DNA of 64,000 nt from Armillaria gallica (GCA_037576215.1 JBANDB010000015.1:868001-932000); one strand, 5' to 3'. Counted from the first letter of the stretch, positions 35,035 to 46,700 are shown. Notes: a model not told the origin generated them from the sequence alone. Numbers and translations are program-made.

Positions 35035-36011
35035 AACAGGCCGGCCACCGGATCGTTCATGAAGGAAACGTTGCAAGGACAGCGAGTTTTATTTGTTAAA
35101 TATAACATTGCACGAACTTGGACAACATACCTTATTCTTTATCCTTACCAATTAAAAATGAATCTGTTTGAACTACATTTCCTGTCGTTGTTTTACCTTA
35201 TAGCTGCCAGCAGGCGCTTCGGGGTCTGACTAACTCGATCAAGCACTAGTACGGAGATCGTCGCGATCAAACCTACTTTGAACAAATTCATTTTGTTTAG
35301 CAGTGAGTAACTTCGAGGCAGATATTGGATAATCCTATTATCGGTGGTTGTGTCGGAAATGTTGATAATGGTTGGACCTGCTATCCGATAGAGCTTTTGG
35401 TTGACATCGATAAATAACAGGTTATCCTGTATAGTAAAAGACAAGGTCCTGTTCATCCCCCATCTTGCGCACTATCAAGATAATTGTCCTGCCAAATACA
35501 CTGATATTTTTACCTCAGAAATATCTTCTAAATACTTGGCAAAATACACATAACAGTGTTCGGTGCAGCTGGCAGCTACAAGCCAGCTATGTCGGCAGGC
35601 GGCTTTATTCGGCTTTACTTCCGGCATCTACTTCCGCGACGGTGACGACTGTTCGGCACAAGACACTAACTTACACTAGCCGCCCGCAGCCGCCCGTCGG
35701 GATGACGGTTCGATGTGTTAACAATGTTATTTTTGGCACGGCAGGCTTGCATTGCACAATAGATAGTAAATATGAAGAATGAACAGCTATTGACTTTCAA
35801 AATGCAAGGCTAAACTATTTCACAGAATACGAACTCCAAGCGGCATATCAAGCCGAAACTGCCGAATGCGTCACAAATAATTTCATTTGCTGCTATCGTC
35901 ACTTGTTCTGCTGCCATTACTATGTTCCTCCGGATCCACAGCACAATTCACGTACCAGCTCCACATTCTCTTCTTTTCGAGTTCCAACTTATATCCAATC
36001 TTATCTAATTG
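35035..36011. other. Non-coding tail of unit A
   Basis: AT-rich DNA followed by a CGGC-rich stretch (35580-35760) repeated with divergence in unit B at about 38700-38840. The CGGC-rich part may derive from an older mobile element. No coding capacity is seen. Confidence 0.5.
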
Positions 36012-36650
36012 ATGCCCGGGAATCAATGGCAGTTGCTCCCATTCAGCAGAGGAACTGTCCAAATCTCAGTACGCGAAATTGTCCAACTGTACCCAGACCC
36101 TTTTAGTCATGTGTTTCATAGACAACGGACCCATTCACTCAACCGGCAGTTAACGTCAACTATTTCTCCGTTGACTGGGACCTCGACGTCCAGATTGCCA
36201 GTGCCCGGCTGTCTCGTACTATTCTTACCAGTCCCCCACTCAGGTGCGGTGTTTTGAGGCCGAAATAGACTTGGGTACTGATGACGAATTATATAGCTAC
36301 CTCTCAACCGGCGAAGTCATCCCGGGGGACTCAGTTCCCGACGATGACGACCGCGGTACCGAAGACGATTGGAGATCGTGGATTACCAATGGCTTCGCGG
36401 CGGTGTCGCACCCGATTGGGACATTGGCTATGATGAAACGTAGTCTTGGCGGTGTGTTATATTCTCTTTTTGGCTTGCAGTATTTGATTGTCGTGCAGGT
36501 GTCGTCGACTCTCAGCTTAAGGTTTACGATACCTCTAACGTTCGCGTTGTTGACGCTTCGATTGTGCCGATCCAAATTAGCGCTCATCTTGCCGCAGGGT
36601 TGTATGGTGTTGCCGAAAAGGCGGCCGATCTAATCAAGGCCTCATATTGA
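36012..36650 (+). pseudogene. Truncated GMC oxidoreductase copy
   Basis: The tandem duplication repeats only the end of the GMC gene: part of exon 9 plus exons 10-12 (36122-36243, 36297-36451, 36499-36650), all with intact splice sites and both catalytic His codons. The junction provides an in-frame ATG at 36012 (MPGNQWQLLPF), so a 161-residue protein could still be read. It lacks the signal peptide, the FAD-binding fold and most of the substrate domain, so it cannot be an active oxidase. Differences from the parent are only a handful of single-base changes, including one Gly-to-Asp change near the VIPGD segment. Confidence 0.85.
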
Positions 36651-37189
36651 GTGTCCTGATGCCCTATACTTATTTTCACTTGGACAGTTGTTTTCCTTCG
36701 TATTAACAAAAGATGGTTTGCTCATCGACGTTCTTTTCGAATCCATACCCTACGAACTTGTATAGTACTATTGTAGCAATACTAGTTTCCACTGATTTGT
36801 GAGCACTCTTTTATTCCCCGACGAGGTTGAAACGCTCACGTTAAGAAAGGAAAATTGACGCGCCAGTGGTAATGGTTATACCGGAGGCAAGCTGTACAAT
36901 GAAATTGTGTCTTGAATGTTCCTTGGAGCTTCCGTGGGGCTCGTATGACCCTCGAACGCGAAGAATATATCAGGTGTTTGGGATATACTATTTTTCAGGC
37001 AACCCTACCATGCGCCCAATCTTAAAACAAGTCACGAGTAGGGTTGCTTGAGGGCCTCATGACGCATGTGGTTGTTCGGCATAGACGAAGTGGCGCAGAG
37101 TTAAGATCAAGCACTATTCTCAACCACGTCGGTCTCGTCTTTCCGTAGTGGGAACCTCCAATGGGGGCGCCTGGAACGCTGGAAATAGC
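36651..37189. other. Intergenic inside unit B
   Basis: 3' UTR-like remains of the truncated GMC copy and the promoter region of secreted-protein copy B. No gene. Confidence 0.5.
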
Positions 37190-37197
37190 TATATAAA
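37190..37197 (+). promoter_or_regulatory. TATA box, secreted-protein copy B
   Basis: A perfect TATATAAA lies 77 bases upstream of the copy B start codon. The corresponding site in copy A is TATATGAA. Confidence 0.55.
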
Positions 37198-37266
37198 CCA
37201 TGGTTTATGGACTGAAGTCTCCCCATCGAACGAATTCACCTCTCTTTCGATACCACATCTAACACA

Positions 37267-38155
37267 ATGCACTTCTCTCTCCCTCTTCTCCTTTCCGCCT
37301 TTGCGCTCATCAGCCCCGTCTTGTCGGGTATGTTCTACATGGTCATAACCATTGTGTTGATGACTGACGCTTCTTGTAGAGGTCTGCCCAGGACAGGTCA
37401 CGCTCAGTGAGACCTACATTGGCGTGGACAAGAACGTCAAGGTCGAAACCGTGTCGTGCCCCGATGGTGCTCTCACTAAGCGTGGCGACCTGGTTTCCCG
37501 CCAAGCGTCGCCTGTTACGAATGTGTGCGGAGCGCAGTGTAAGCTATTTTTGCATTTTTCTGCGTGGGTGTTTTGATTGATATATATGACCAGGCAACAC
37601 GTTCTGCTTCACTCCCAGTGGGGGTGGCCCTGATCCCAATGAGTGCCATGTAATTGCTGACGCGCTTCGCTACGACAGTCAAAACATTGGTTGGTATCTA
37701 TTTGATTCTAGCAAATTTTCCGAGTTCACGGTCGCATAGGAAGCACATTCACCATCAATAACGGCGTACGCTAGCATTCAATTCTAGATCATTATTGTAC
37801 GGATCCTTAACAGCATATTTTTAGACTACCGGCAATATTGTGCTCATGACTTATAGCAGTTGCGAGTCGTTCTTTGTCAATCAAATCAATGGCCTTATGG
37901 AGTATTGCCGTCTTGACTGGGTACGAGGACGGGTCTTGTTTCGCTGTGATTTATTAGCTCAGTGCTCCTCCCTCCCCTATAGGCCTCCGTCCTTGACTGG
38001 GTGGCGCCGAACTGCCAGTCCACTCAGAACGCGCATGGTGGAGATTGTCTTGCTGCCGACGGAAGATGGTTTATCCAGTGAGTTTTCTGTGACTGCTATA
38101 GGCGTGTTATTTGACTAAGTACGAATTCTCTCACTTCAGGGTCCAGCACTCTTAA
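37267..38155 (+). CDS. Small secreted Cys-rich protein, copy B
   Basis: Seven exons (37267-37327, 37380-37538, 37594-37689, 37740-37765, 37825-37920, 37983-38077, 38140-38155) give 182 residues. The signal peptide MHFSLPLLLSAFALISPVLS is followed by the same Cys pattern as copy A. The donor of intron 3 is GTTGGT against GTAGGT in A. Where the two differ, B keeps what looks like the family form (RYDSQNIG, LDWVAPNC, GRWFIQV). With its perfect TATA box, B is probably the better-preserved copy. The function is unknown; it should be secreted and disulfide-bonded. Confidence 0.85.
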
Positions 38156-39191
38156 AACAGTCGGGCACCGGATCGTTCAGGAAGGAAATCTTGCAAGGAC
38201 AGCCAATTTTATTTCTTAAACATAACATTGCATGTACTCGTGCTCGTGCATACATAACATTTATTCTTTCTCCTTACCAATTGAAATTGAAATTGTTTGA
38301 ACTATTCAAGTTCCCATCATTGCATTACCTTATAGCTGCCAGTAGTTGCTTCGCGCTTCCTGACGAACTCGACAAAATAGTTCGGGAGATCGTCCTGATC
38401 AAACCTACTTCAAACGCATTCTTTTCGTTCGCGACGGTGAGTAACTTTGAGGGAGAAATTGAATAGGTAATCCTATTGTCAATGCAACGATTAGCGAATC
38501 ATGGTCACGGTTCGGTCTGCTATAGGATAGAACTTTTTGGTTGACTTATCGGACGTCGGATAAATGTCGTATGCTAAAAGATTACGCCCTGTTTGTCCCC
38601 CATCTAGCACAACATTAAGATAATTGTTCTGCCAAAATTACTGGTATATTGATCTCAGATATAGCTTCCAAATACTTACGTTCGGTGCGACTATCGCTCC
38701 GAGCAACAAGCCGGCTGTGTCGGCAAGCGGCTTCTCTTCCGACATCGGCTAAAGGCATAGTGCCGATATTTCGGCACCAGACCCTGGCTTCTAGCCGCCC
38801 GCGGCCGTCCGTCGGGATAACGGTTTGATGTGTTAACAATGTTATATTTGGCACGGCAGGCTTGCATTGAACAATAGATAGTAGATATGAAGAATGAACA
38901 GTTATTAACTTCCAAAATATATGGCTACACTATTCCACACAAAATATGAACTCCAAGCGGCATATCAAGCCGAAACTGCCGAATGCGTCACAAATAATTT
39001 CACTTGCTGCTGTCGTCACTTGTTCTGCTGCCATTGCTATGTTCCTCCGGATCCACAGCACAATTCACGTACCAGCTCCACATCCTCGCAAGTTCTTTTC
39101 GGGTTTATATCCAATCTCGTCTAATTGGCGCCCGGGACTGACTTGAATTATGGCGGTACCGCGGTTAACCCACGGACCACGGAGTTGGCCT
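38156..39191. other. Non-coding tail of unit B
   Basis: The diverged counterpart of 35035-36021. It includes a CGGC-rich stretch with a short inverted repeat, GTGCCGA...TCGGCAC, near 38760-38780. Confidence 0.5.
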
Positions 39192-40044
39192 TATAGTGTA
39201 GGACGTCACTTCGTGACAAGCCGTGACGGCAATTAGTATTTGGCCTAAGGCTCCCGCAACTCAGCATGCCTTAGCCTCATAATATAGATTTGAACGTATC
39301 TTGACCTTCTGCATATACTTACGGGGCCATTTTTTGCCTGGTTGAAAATCGGGTCAAAGGCCCACCGATTTGGCCGTTGGGTGGCTGTGCATGTATTACA
39401 TAATAGCCTGATATGGCAACCGGGCTCGACAAAAATTATTGTCAAGTCCGTCGAAACCTACGTATCATCATGCCTCGAACCAAGGGACCTAAAAGGGATG
39501 CAACTGGTCGATTTAGACCCACTACCATCGCTGCCTATCCTCCCAATAACGAACCCAATGACTTAGATTCCAATTTTGACATGCTCTTAGATGGGGTGGA
39601 CAAAGTATTATTTCCGTGAACACTGGAAACTTCAAGCTTGCACAAAAACTCGTTCAGGAGGCACAAGATAAGTGCCCATTGATTACCATTTGGAAATTCT
39701 TTTGGAGATCCTTCCGGTATATGAGTGTGTATGCTGAGGGTGCTACAGGAGTGGTTGCAGAGTATGCCGTCAAGGTGTATCGATCGCACCACGCAGTGAG
39801 GAAATCTGAAATTTCGGCGGTGGAGCTGGAGTGGAAGGAGAAGGAAGCACAACGCAGGGCCTCAAATAGGTAGTGATGATGTCGTTGATCTTGCGGAAAT
39901 TTGGCCGTTTGTGGCGTTTGAAATTCCCACGGTCAGATATGGTGGATTTCGCCTTAAGCATACCTACTTTCATTCTAAAAAAGTAAAAATCTTGTTCAAA
40001 AAATCAAAATTGCGGTTTGATATGAAGTGACGTCCTACACCATA
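39192..40044. mobile_element. TIR DNA transposon, internally deleted
   Basis: A 17-bp perfect terminal inverted repeat, GTGTAGGACGTCACTTC at 39196-39212 and its reverse complement at 40024-40040, with TATA or TATG just outside, brackets 853 bp. Between the ends lie pieces of a transposase reading frame, described separately. The TA at both outer edges suggests a TA target site, as in Tc1/mariner-type elements. It sits directly between the tandem duplication and the beta-lactamase-like gene, 60 bases before that gene's start codon. Confidence 0.7.
39470..39873 (+). pseudogene. DDE transposase remnant
   Basis: The ATG at 39470 opens MPRTKGPKRDATGRFRP, an N-terminus of a kind found in fungal transposon proteins. 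A second frame from about 39620 reads CPLITIWKFFWRSFRYMSVY, then AEGATGVVAEYAVKVYRSH. This matches the C-terminus of basidiomycete DDE-type transposases, where CPxxxIRRFxNRSWRFMDAYR and AxWAVKKxKSHR are conserved. The catalytic domain between the two parts is missing, so it is an internal deletion derivative without its own activity. Confidence 0.6.
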
Positions 40045-40103
40045 CGGACCCTGCCATCACAGAAACAGCCTCATTTCGAAATTCGTTCTCTGTCCAACAC
40101 GAA

Positions 40104-42348
40104 ATGCGCTTATGGGACCTATTCCTCTTATCAACTCCTGTGGTAATCTATGGACTACCTTCGAAACAGGCCCCCTTCCAGGTGCAACCGGAGAATAAGC
40201 TGCTTAGCCCAGATATCGACGACTTTATTGGAGCCGTATTAGCGGATTGGAAGTCACCTGGGGGATTAGGTGTAGCCGTTGTAAAGCAGGATAGCGATGG
40301 TGGCTGGCAGATTGAAACGAAGGGGTACGGATACGCAACGCTGGGTGGGAGTAAGGTGTCGGAGGACACACTCTTCTGCATTGGTTCTAATTCCAAGGTG
40401 AATTAGTTAGCAGATTCAGAGTGTGAATAACAGTGCTTATTTTTTCTAGCTATTTAATGTCCTTGCGACTGGTCTTCTTATTTCCAATAACAGCCTCGCT
40501 CCAAGGGTTTCCTGGGACAGCAAAATTGCGGATATCGTTCCCGAGTGGGAGCTGAGGGATCCTGTCGCGTCAGCAAGGAGTACGATTGTCGATTTGATGA
40601 GCCATCGTACGGGTCTTCCTCGGGATGATCTAATGTATGCCTGGACGGATGACATACATGCATTGGTACTCCTGAGTTCTGCTTATCCGCGCCCTTTTCA
40701 CTGACGGGCCTGCAGCTCGCTAGATTCAAGTTCCTCCGGCCATCTACAGAGTTTCGCGATAAATGGCAGTACAACAACAATATGTACGCGTTGTTGTCAT
40801 ACTTGCCAACGGTACTGCTACAGACCCCGTACACACAATATGTCAAGGAACATATATTTGATCCTTTAGGTCTTAATTCGACTACTTTTTTCGGCAAGGT
40901 CGCGACGGAGAGCGGACACCTGGCAGAAGGCATAAGCCGGGACCATGTCAATAGAACGGAGGATCTATTTGGGCAAGGCATATTGCGTTCGATGCCTTAT
41001 TGGATTCCGGTTGATGGAAACGACGGATCGCGTGAGTGCATGAATCCTCTTACGAACTCAGCTAAAGTTTCCAATTACAGTACTATCTGGTGCGGGCGGC
41101 GTGATTATGAGTGTTAGAGATGCTGTACGTCGGGCTCCCATCGTAGCTGTCGCATTCTAATGATCTACTCGTTAGGCGACATGGTTACAGACACTCTTAC
41201 TGAAAGGCAGAAATCCTTTGACGAACGAGACCGTCATACCACCTGAAATCGTCGAGAAAGCAGCTACTGGGATTAGTGTAGTCTCTGGGCAAGCGTAGGT
41301 CACCTCAGTTTATCTCCTTTACCCTATTAACAGCTCTTAGGATTCATCCAGCCTTATCTCCTGTCGTTTACGGAGGAGGCCAAGCTATCATGGCATATCA
41401 AGGACATAGTAAGCAGCATCTGCTTTCTGTCGAGCGCCCCACTAATGTGCACTCCCAGCTTTAATTGAAGTGCGTTGCTGTTTTCTTCATGCGTGAGACT
41501 TGACCCTAATCGCAGATAGCATGGGGGTTCTACGCCAGGTAGATTAGTTCACCCTTCTTCCTTCATCCACTCTCTAACATCTGGTACAGGTTTCCGCACC
41601 CAGATAGCCAGGCTGCCATTCGATAATCTTGGCGTTGCGGTATTCTCAAACGACAATATATATGGAAACCAGCTCATGGACATCGTCAAATTCGGCATCA
41701 TAGACAAGGTGCTCAGTCTTGAGCGGATCGACTGGAATAGCTTGTCAGTACCCATTTCTCCGTGGTCTTTTCCCCTTCTTGACTGCTTCCTAGAATGAAG
41801 GCAGCTGAAGTAGCGAACTATGAGAAACTCCTTTCTCAAACAATCCCACGTCCGGACAACCCGAAGCCTCCCACAGCACCTTGGGAAGGGCGATACAAGA
41901 ATGACGTATATGGCGAAATCTTGCTCTGCCTCACCGGTTCGAAGTGGTCGAGCTTTCCGGAGTGCTTTCAGCTCACCGACGAAGTCTCCACGACCCTTCC
42001 GGGTGCGATAAACCCTTCTATCCCAACGTTGGTAGCCAAGTGGAACAAAATCTGGGCATCGCATATTTTGTTGGAGCATTTTTATATAACGCGAGTGCTC
42101 TTGACAGTATCGTGAGTAGCGTTCGTTCTTTTTTGGTGCCTTTCCGACATTCCTGTCAGGTTACGGATGACGGGTTCTGGGTCAATCAGGAGGCCAGAGA
42201 CGAGCTCATTACGGCTGAGTTTGTGATTGGGGAAGATGAGACTGGGTTTGGCTTGACGGGCGGTGTTTGGGGTGCTGGTCCTGGGGTCGATCCCCCGAAC
42301 GGTGATACGGTGCGGGAGAGAGCTGAAGTGTGGTTCAAGAAGTTGTAA
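40104..42348 (+). CDS. Beta-lactamase-family serine hydrolase, frameshifted
   Basis: Eleven exons (40104-40397, 40450-40665, 40716-41031, 41081-41124, 41176-41294, 41341-41408, 41459-41469, 41520-41538, 41590-41743, 41794-42111, 42160-42348), in phase apart from one lost base. After a signal peptide (MRLWDLFLLSTPVVIYG) come the class C beta-lactamase/LovD motifs: SxxK (Ser95-Lys98, GSNSK), YxN (Tyr189, QYNNN) and the third motif HGG (EHGGSTPGF). In fungi this family includes esterases, transesterases such as LovD and D-peptidases. The C-terminal extension ends AEVWFKK. In exon 10 a T5 run at 42079-42083 needs one more T to keep the family-like reading (LPGAINPSIPTLVAKWNKI onward, then LYNASALDSI); as written the frame ends soon after in a stop. 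Either the gene is recently broken at its last 80 codons, or it is a homopolymer base-calling error. The catalytic core is intact. Confidence 0.85.
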
Positions 42349-43401
42349 CAGGATTTACATCTGCGTTAACTAACTATGGTTCATAAGCAGAAATAGTAGT
42401 ACTAATGTACATTGTACGTCGTTTATTAAGAACACAGACACAGAAGTGTATGATGCGCAGAATAGACCTAACTTCGTCCTCTCTATCTCGAAGTTGTTCT
42501 AAATCTTGAAAGACATATGTCGACTTTCTTTTCGCTGTGGAGAGGCGCGTTCCACTCTGCCTGGTCTCCGGAAATTTTGATCATCTAGGAAGAAAATGAG
42601 TTAACGAGAGTGCATGTCAGAGACGAAGAAATCAAAATTTGGGCGGATTTTTTCGTTCTGAAGACCGTGATTCTGATACCGTAAAAGCGACAGTATCATG
42701 TTGGGCTAGCCATGACTTCTCCCTTGCAAAGCCTGATTGAGACTGCTGAGAACATCTAGATTGACTACCTCAACCTGAGCTAGTCAATCTAGATGAGCAT
42801 CAGAGCATCAGGATCCGAGCGTAGCGGCCCTTTGCATCGAGGTCCAGTGGTATGCTTAAGGTTTCCGCTAATTTGGTCTGCAATGAGAAGATGTTTTCAA
42901 GTTTGAACGCAGTGGGAGGAAAGTTCGCACGCCAGGACGGAGTACGCCGACCATAATGTTGCTGGTGGCAATCCGCACACAGTCCATAGTGCGCAAGTAT
43001 ATAACGAGAAACGGGGGAAAGTTCAAGTGAAGGATCTATCGAAAGTTTCTCGTTTAAATCCTGGAAAGTCAGGCGGCCCGGGCTAGGCCCCGTGCGCTGA
43101 GCTTGAGCACGGCTCTCCCTCCCTCCATGTTTTGCATCTCCGACGTGCCAGGAGGCTCATTATTAAATCATAAAATCGTCTCGTGATCGTGAAAACCTGT
43201 GAATTCGAATAGAAGTCATTTACATAGAAGATACACCGGGTATATAGGAAGGTATAGGCCGGTCCTTCAGAACACGGGAGCAATCATTAATCATCGACCT
43301 CGGTTCGGCTGACGCAATGGAGAATGGTAATGATAGGGACTATAACGTCCGCTTCTTCGAGCTATAATGTATTCAGAGAAAGGTACAGCAAAAACTTGGA
43401 G
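42349..43401. other. Intergenic with hairpin
   Basis: No gene. It holds the hairpin at 42753-42795 and the 3' flanks of the beta-lactamase-like gene (+) and the small hypothetical gene (-), which converge here. Confidence 0.5.
42753..42795. repeat. Perfect 15-bp inverted repeat (hairpin)
   Basis: CATCTAGATTGACTA (42753-42767) and its exact reverse complement (42781-42795) are separated by 13 bases. It lies about 400 bases after the beta-lactamase-like gene. Possible roles are a structured transcript end, a recombination scar or the core of a small element; none is supported further. Confidence 0.7.
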
Positions 43402-43774
43402 TTAATCACCTCTCCTGGTGCCACCGCTCGCGCTCAACTTCCGAGAAGAATCCTCTCGAGACGGCTCAACTGAGACGGTAGTTAGATTGTTCAACGGGTT
43501 CCGTGGTACTGTGAGAAAATTTAGTGATGAATGTATCATCGAGCGCTGATGCAGACTCACGGTGTGCAGGCCCAGAGTTACCTGTCGAGGGCCCTGCCAA
43601 CGATGGGCTTCCTAGCTCATACTCCGGTCCAGTGATATTGGCACAAGCGAGCAAGTCTGAGAGTTCCTCTTCTAACATCTCGGACTCTTCCCTCGGTCTA
43701 CCTCTTACTCTGTATCGTACCCGCCTGATCTCAGTCTGTGTCAACTGAGGTGGATCTACATCGGCGTCTGCCAT
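43402..43774 (-). CDS. Small acidic hypothetical protein (two exons)
   Basis: Exons 43774-43561 and 43508-43402 with a 52 bp GTGAGT...CTCACAG intron (branch-like CACTAA) give 106 residues. It starts MADADVDPPQLTQTEIRRVR, then a charged REESEMLEEELSDLLACANI and a Ser/Pro/Gly-rich end. No domain, signal peptide or membrane segment is seen. It may be only the last exons of a longer minus-strand gene. Upstream frames at 43985-43731 and 44278-43907 contain two related acidic pieces (PEVPLEPLNEPELVNL and EVPLNSDEAVPVIDA) that look like coding repeats, but I could not splice them in with confidence. Confidence 0.4.
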
Positions 43775-46700
43775 AGCAGCGGTCAGGTACCAGCGGACAT
43801 AAATTCAACGGACAAAACGAACCAAGGGAACATGGCGGGCCTGGTGGCGTATACCAAATAGAACTCAGGTCTTGTTGACTATTAAGATTGACGAGCTCAG
43901 GCTCATTCAGAGGCTCGAGCGGGACTTCGGGTTGCAAGTTTGATCGTGGAGCAAGGAACAAGGTAATACGTGTGCAGCGGGGCATGCTGACGACAAGAAG
44001 CTAAGTCGACGCGGCGGAGATGAAGGGAGGTGAAGAACGAATGGACTGGATGCGAAGCTATTTATTAGACTCTCCGCACGTGTCTTCGACCATTTCCATA
44101 GTGGCCCTAGGCATCGTATAGGGAGGCCGGTAGCTATGAATGGCATCGCGAGAGTTTCGGGAATGCAAGGCCTTTCCATCGAATCATCATCAGTGACGGA
44201 ATATGCATCAATAACAGGAACAGCCTCATCGGAGTTAAGCGGAACTTCCTGACAGACTTGGAAGCTGAGATCACTCACGAGGATCTACTGACATGGGCGC
44301 ACAAGAATCTTTAGCGAGATTAAGGGGCTCCTGTCGTCATTCCAAGTGCCGACGTTCGCAAGCCCATTGTCCTGATGAAGCATATCGATCTTATGTTCAA
44401 GAACGCCATCATAGACCATCGTCCAGAGCCTCTAGCGAACAAGAGTCACGAGTCAAGGCTCTTGGTATGTAGATAGTACTCAGAACGGCAATCTCCTACT
44501 AATTTCATCAATGGTAGGGCACACTGCGCAAAGATTGAGATACCTCTGCATGCTATGTGCGTAATTTCCAGGACTGCAGCTCAAACATTGCGACATAACA
44601 AGTTTGCCCACGGAAACTTGTTACGGTGGAAGAGAAGGAAGGTGGACAGAGAGAAGAGAAGGTCAGAATCGCCGCCCATTCGGGCTCATCGCTGTTCTCG
44701 GACCAGTCGCTGATACTATACTTGCGGCCCAATCCAGCCGACTGCCATTGCCACGTCAGATACCCATGCGTATGTTTGTGATATAGCCTTACAAAATGTA
44801 AACGGTGTCAGTCTCGGGTTTCCCGCTTTCGTGGGATGAGGATACATACACTAAGAGCACACCAAAGACATAGCATGGGACTGATTGCGACAAGGCCGTC
44901 ATTCCATAGGAGGTCATAGGAACCCAAGATACACAATAGGGACATTGTGTCTCAGGCTTTCAGGAATGGCTTGTTGTTCCTGTGTCGCCGAATGATGAAT
45001 GTTTTCAAAGAGATGATGTCGCCAGGAAAGATAAAGGGCAAGGCTAACGTGACGGTTTCGCGGCTGAAGAGAGGTGAAGAATGGCTGACTTGAAAATGAT
45101 GTCAATTTGGGGTAGCGTCTTGCAGGGTGCAAGAAGCAGCGGCCATTTGTAGCAAGTCAAAACTTAGACCATTAGTCGAGTATATCAGGTGGTCACGGGA
45201 GAACCTGATGGTCATTAAGAAGATGATCGCAAGTAAATGAAGGATGATGTCTGTTCCACCAATCCGAGGCTGTGGTTCAAACACAGGAGCCCATCTCCAA
45301 TTGGTGGCATGGAGCCTTGTGACTGATGCCATTCTCATGTCCAGACTTGCATGGAAGTGTACTGAATTTACGGCGGCTCCCTTCGCCTCATCGTTGGCGT
45401 ATATCCAAGTCGTTGCTTTCCGTACCTTCCGGAATCAACTTTATTTTGCATTACGCAACTCAGTGCTCAACACCGCGGATCTGTAAAATAAGGTTGAGTT
45501 CCGTGCTGCAGTCTATCGTCGGTGTACATCAGGATGCCCTTAGTGCAGCACGACCATGCAGCCTACCACATGTCTACAGAGGAAACAAAAAGTCAGATAC
45601 CACCTTTGTACCAGTACAAACACGTACGCATAATACCATTATCGACATGGTCAGCGGAGTGAGGACATTGACTGAGGCCTCATCACCCGTTGGAACGTCA
45701 GGTCCATCATGACATGAACAAGAGTAAAGAATACAATTTATTTCTTAGCTGATGGATGAATATTGATGCCTCACTGAAACGATGTCTTTATCAAGACGAG
45801 CTGAGTTTCAGAAATGCTGATGATTGGACCTTGCCGAACGATGGCTCTGGAAAAGTGCTGGAATAATTCAGCACGACCGCTGTCCGCTGGGAGACTATGG
45901 TATTCACAGATGATCTTAACATCGTACTTCCTGTCGCAGCATCTCCCCTCTTTTCTGCCGCAGGCTCGCTGAGTTACGCCCTTCCGCTTAGGCGGATACG
46001 GCGCTGACTATTTGCGCTTCGAGTCTGTGTCACCTAGAAAGGCATATCGAGATGCCAAAAAGCATTAAAGTAGACTATTTCCTCACCAATTACAGGACTA
46101 GGCGCGCATCGCTCCGGTTTAACTGCGTACGAGGTGAATAGAAAGGTAATTCGAGGCTCGATGATACGACGAGCTCGCCATGTTCCGTTGCAGCAAAATT
46201 TGACCGAGAATAATCTAACTTGGTCCATGGGTCCGACAAGAAGACAGGATACGGCGCCTGTCCGACAATATCATCGCCGGGGGGTGACATCAACCAAGGT
46301 CACAGTAGTAAGCAAAAGGTGGTCTCGTAAACGAGCGTATGAATATAAGTAAAGCCGTCTATAAACGGATATCGACGGGTACACCGGATGCGAAGACGGA
46401 ACTGAACTTTAATAACACATGTCAACGACGGGTCGGACAAGGCCCGATGCCAACTGTTGATGGTCACCACATTTTTCTTGACTCTATCCTGACAGTCTAG
46501 CGGCGAATATTTACCCGAAACCAAGATCGTGATGCAGCAGTTTGAATACTGAAACGAGCACCAAACCTCTTCAAGCAGTATTTCGTTTCGGCAGCATTCA
46601 AGTTCGCCAATGGTGCAAGAAAAGAACTCGGAAAAGAATATTGGGAGTTCATTCAAAGTTATTAAACAGAGTAGAACACTCGTAACTATGCGCCGCCTTC

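Larger units (their letters stand above)
32897..36021 (+). repeat. Tandem duplication, unit A
   Basis: This 3125 bp segment is repeated directly and adjacently as unit B (36022-39137). It starts inside exon 9 of the GMC gene at ATCAATGGCAGTTG and ends at a CCCGGGA sequence shared by the ends of both units. It contains the GMC 3' exons, an intergenic stretch, secreted-protein gene copy A and about 1 kb of non-coding DNA. Confidence 0.95.
36022..39137 (+). repeat. Tandem duplication, unit B
   Basis: The second, directly adjoining copy of the segment 32897-36021, 3116 bp. Similarity is nearly perfect over the GMC exons and introns, lower in the intergenic part at about 36850-37150, high again over the first exons of the secreted-protein gene and clearly lower after 38160. 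Confidence 0.95.
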
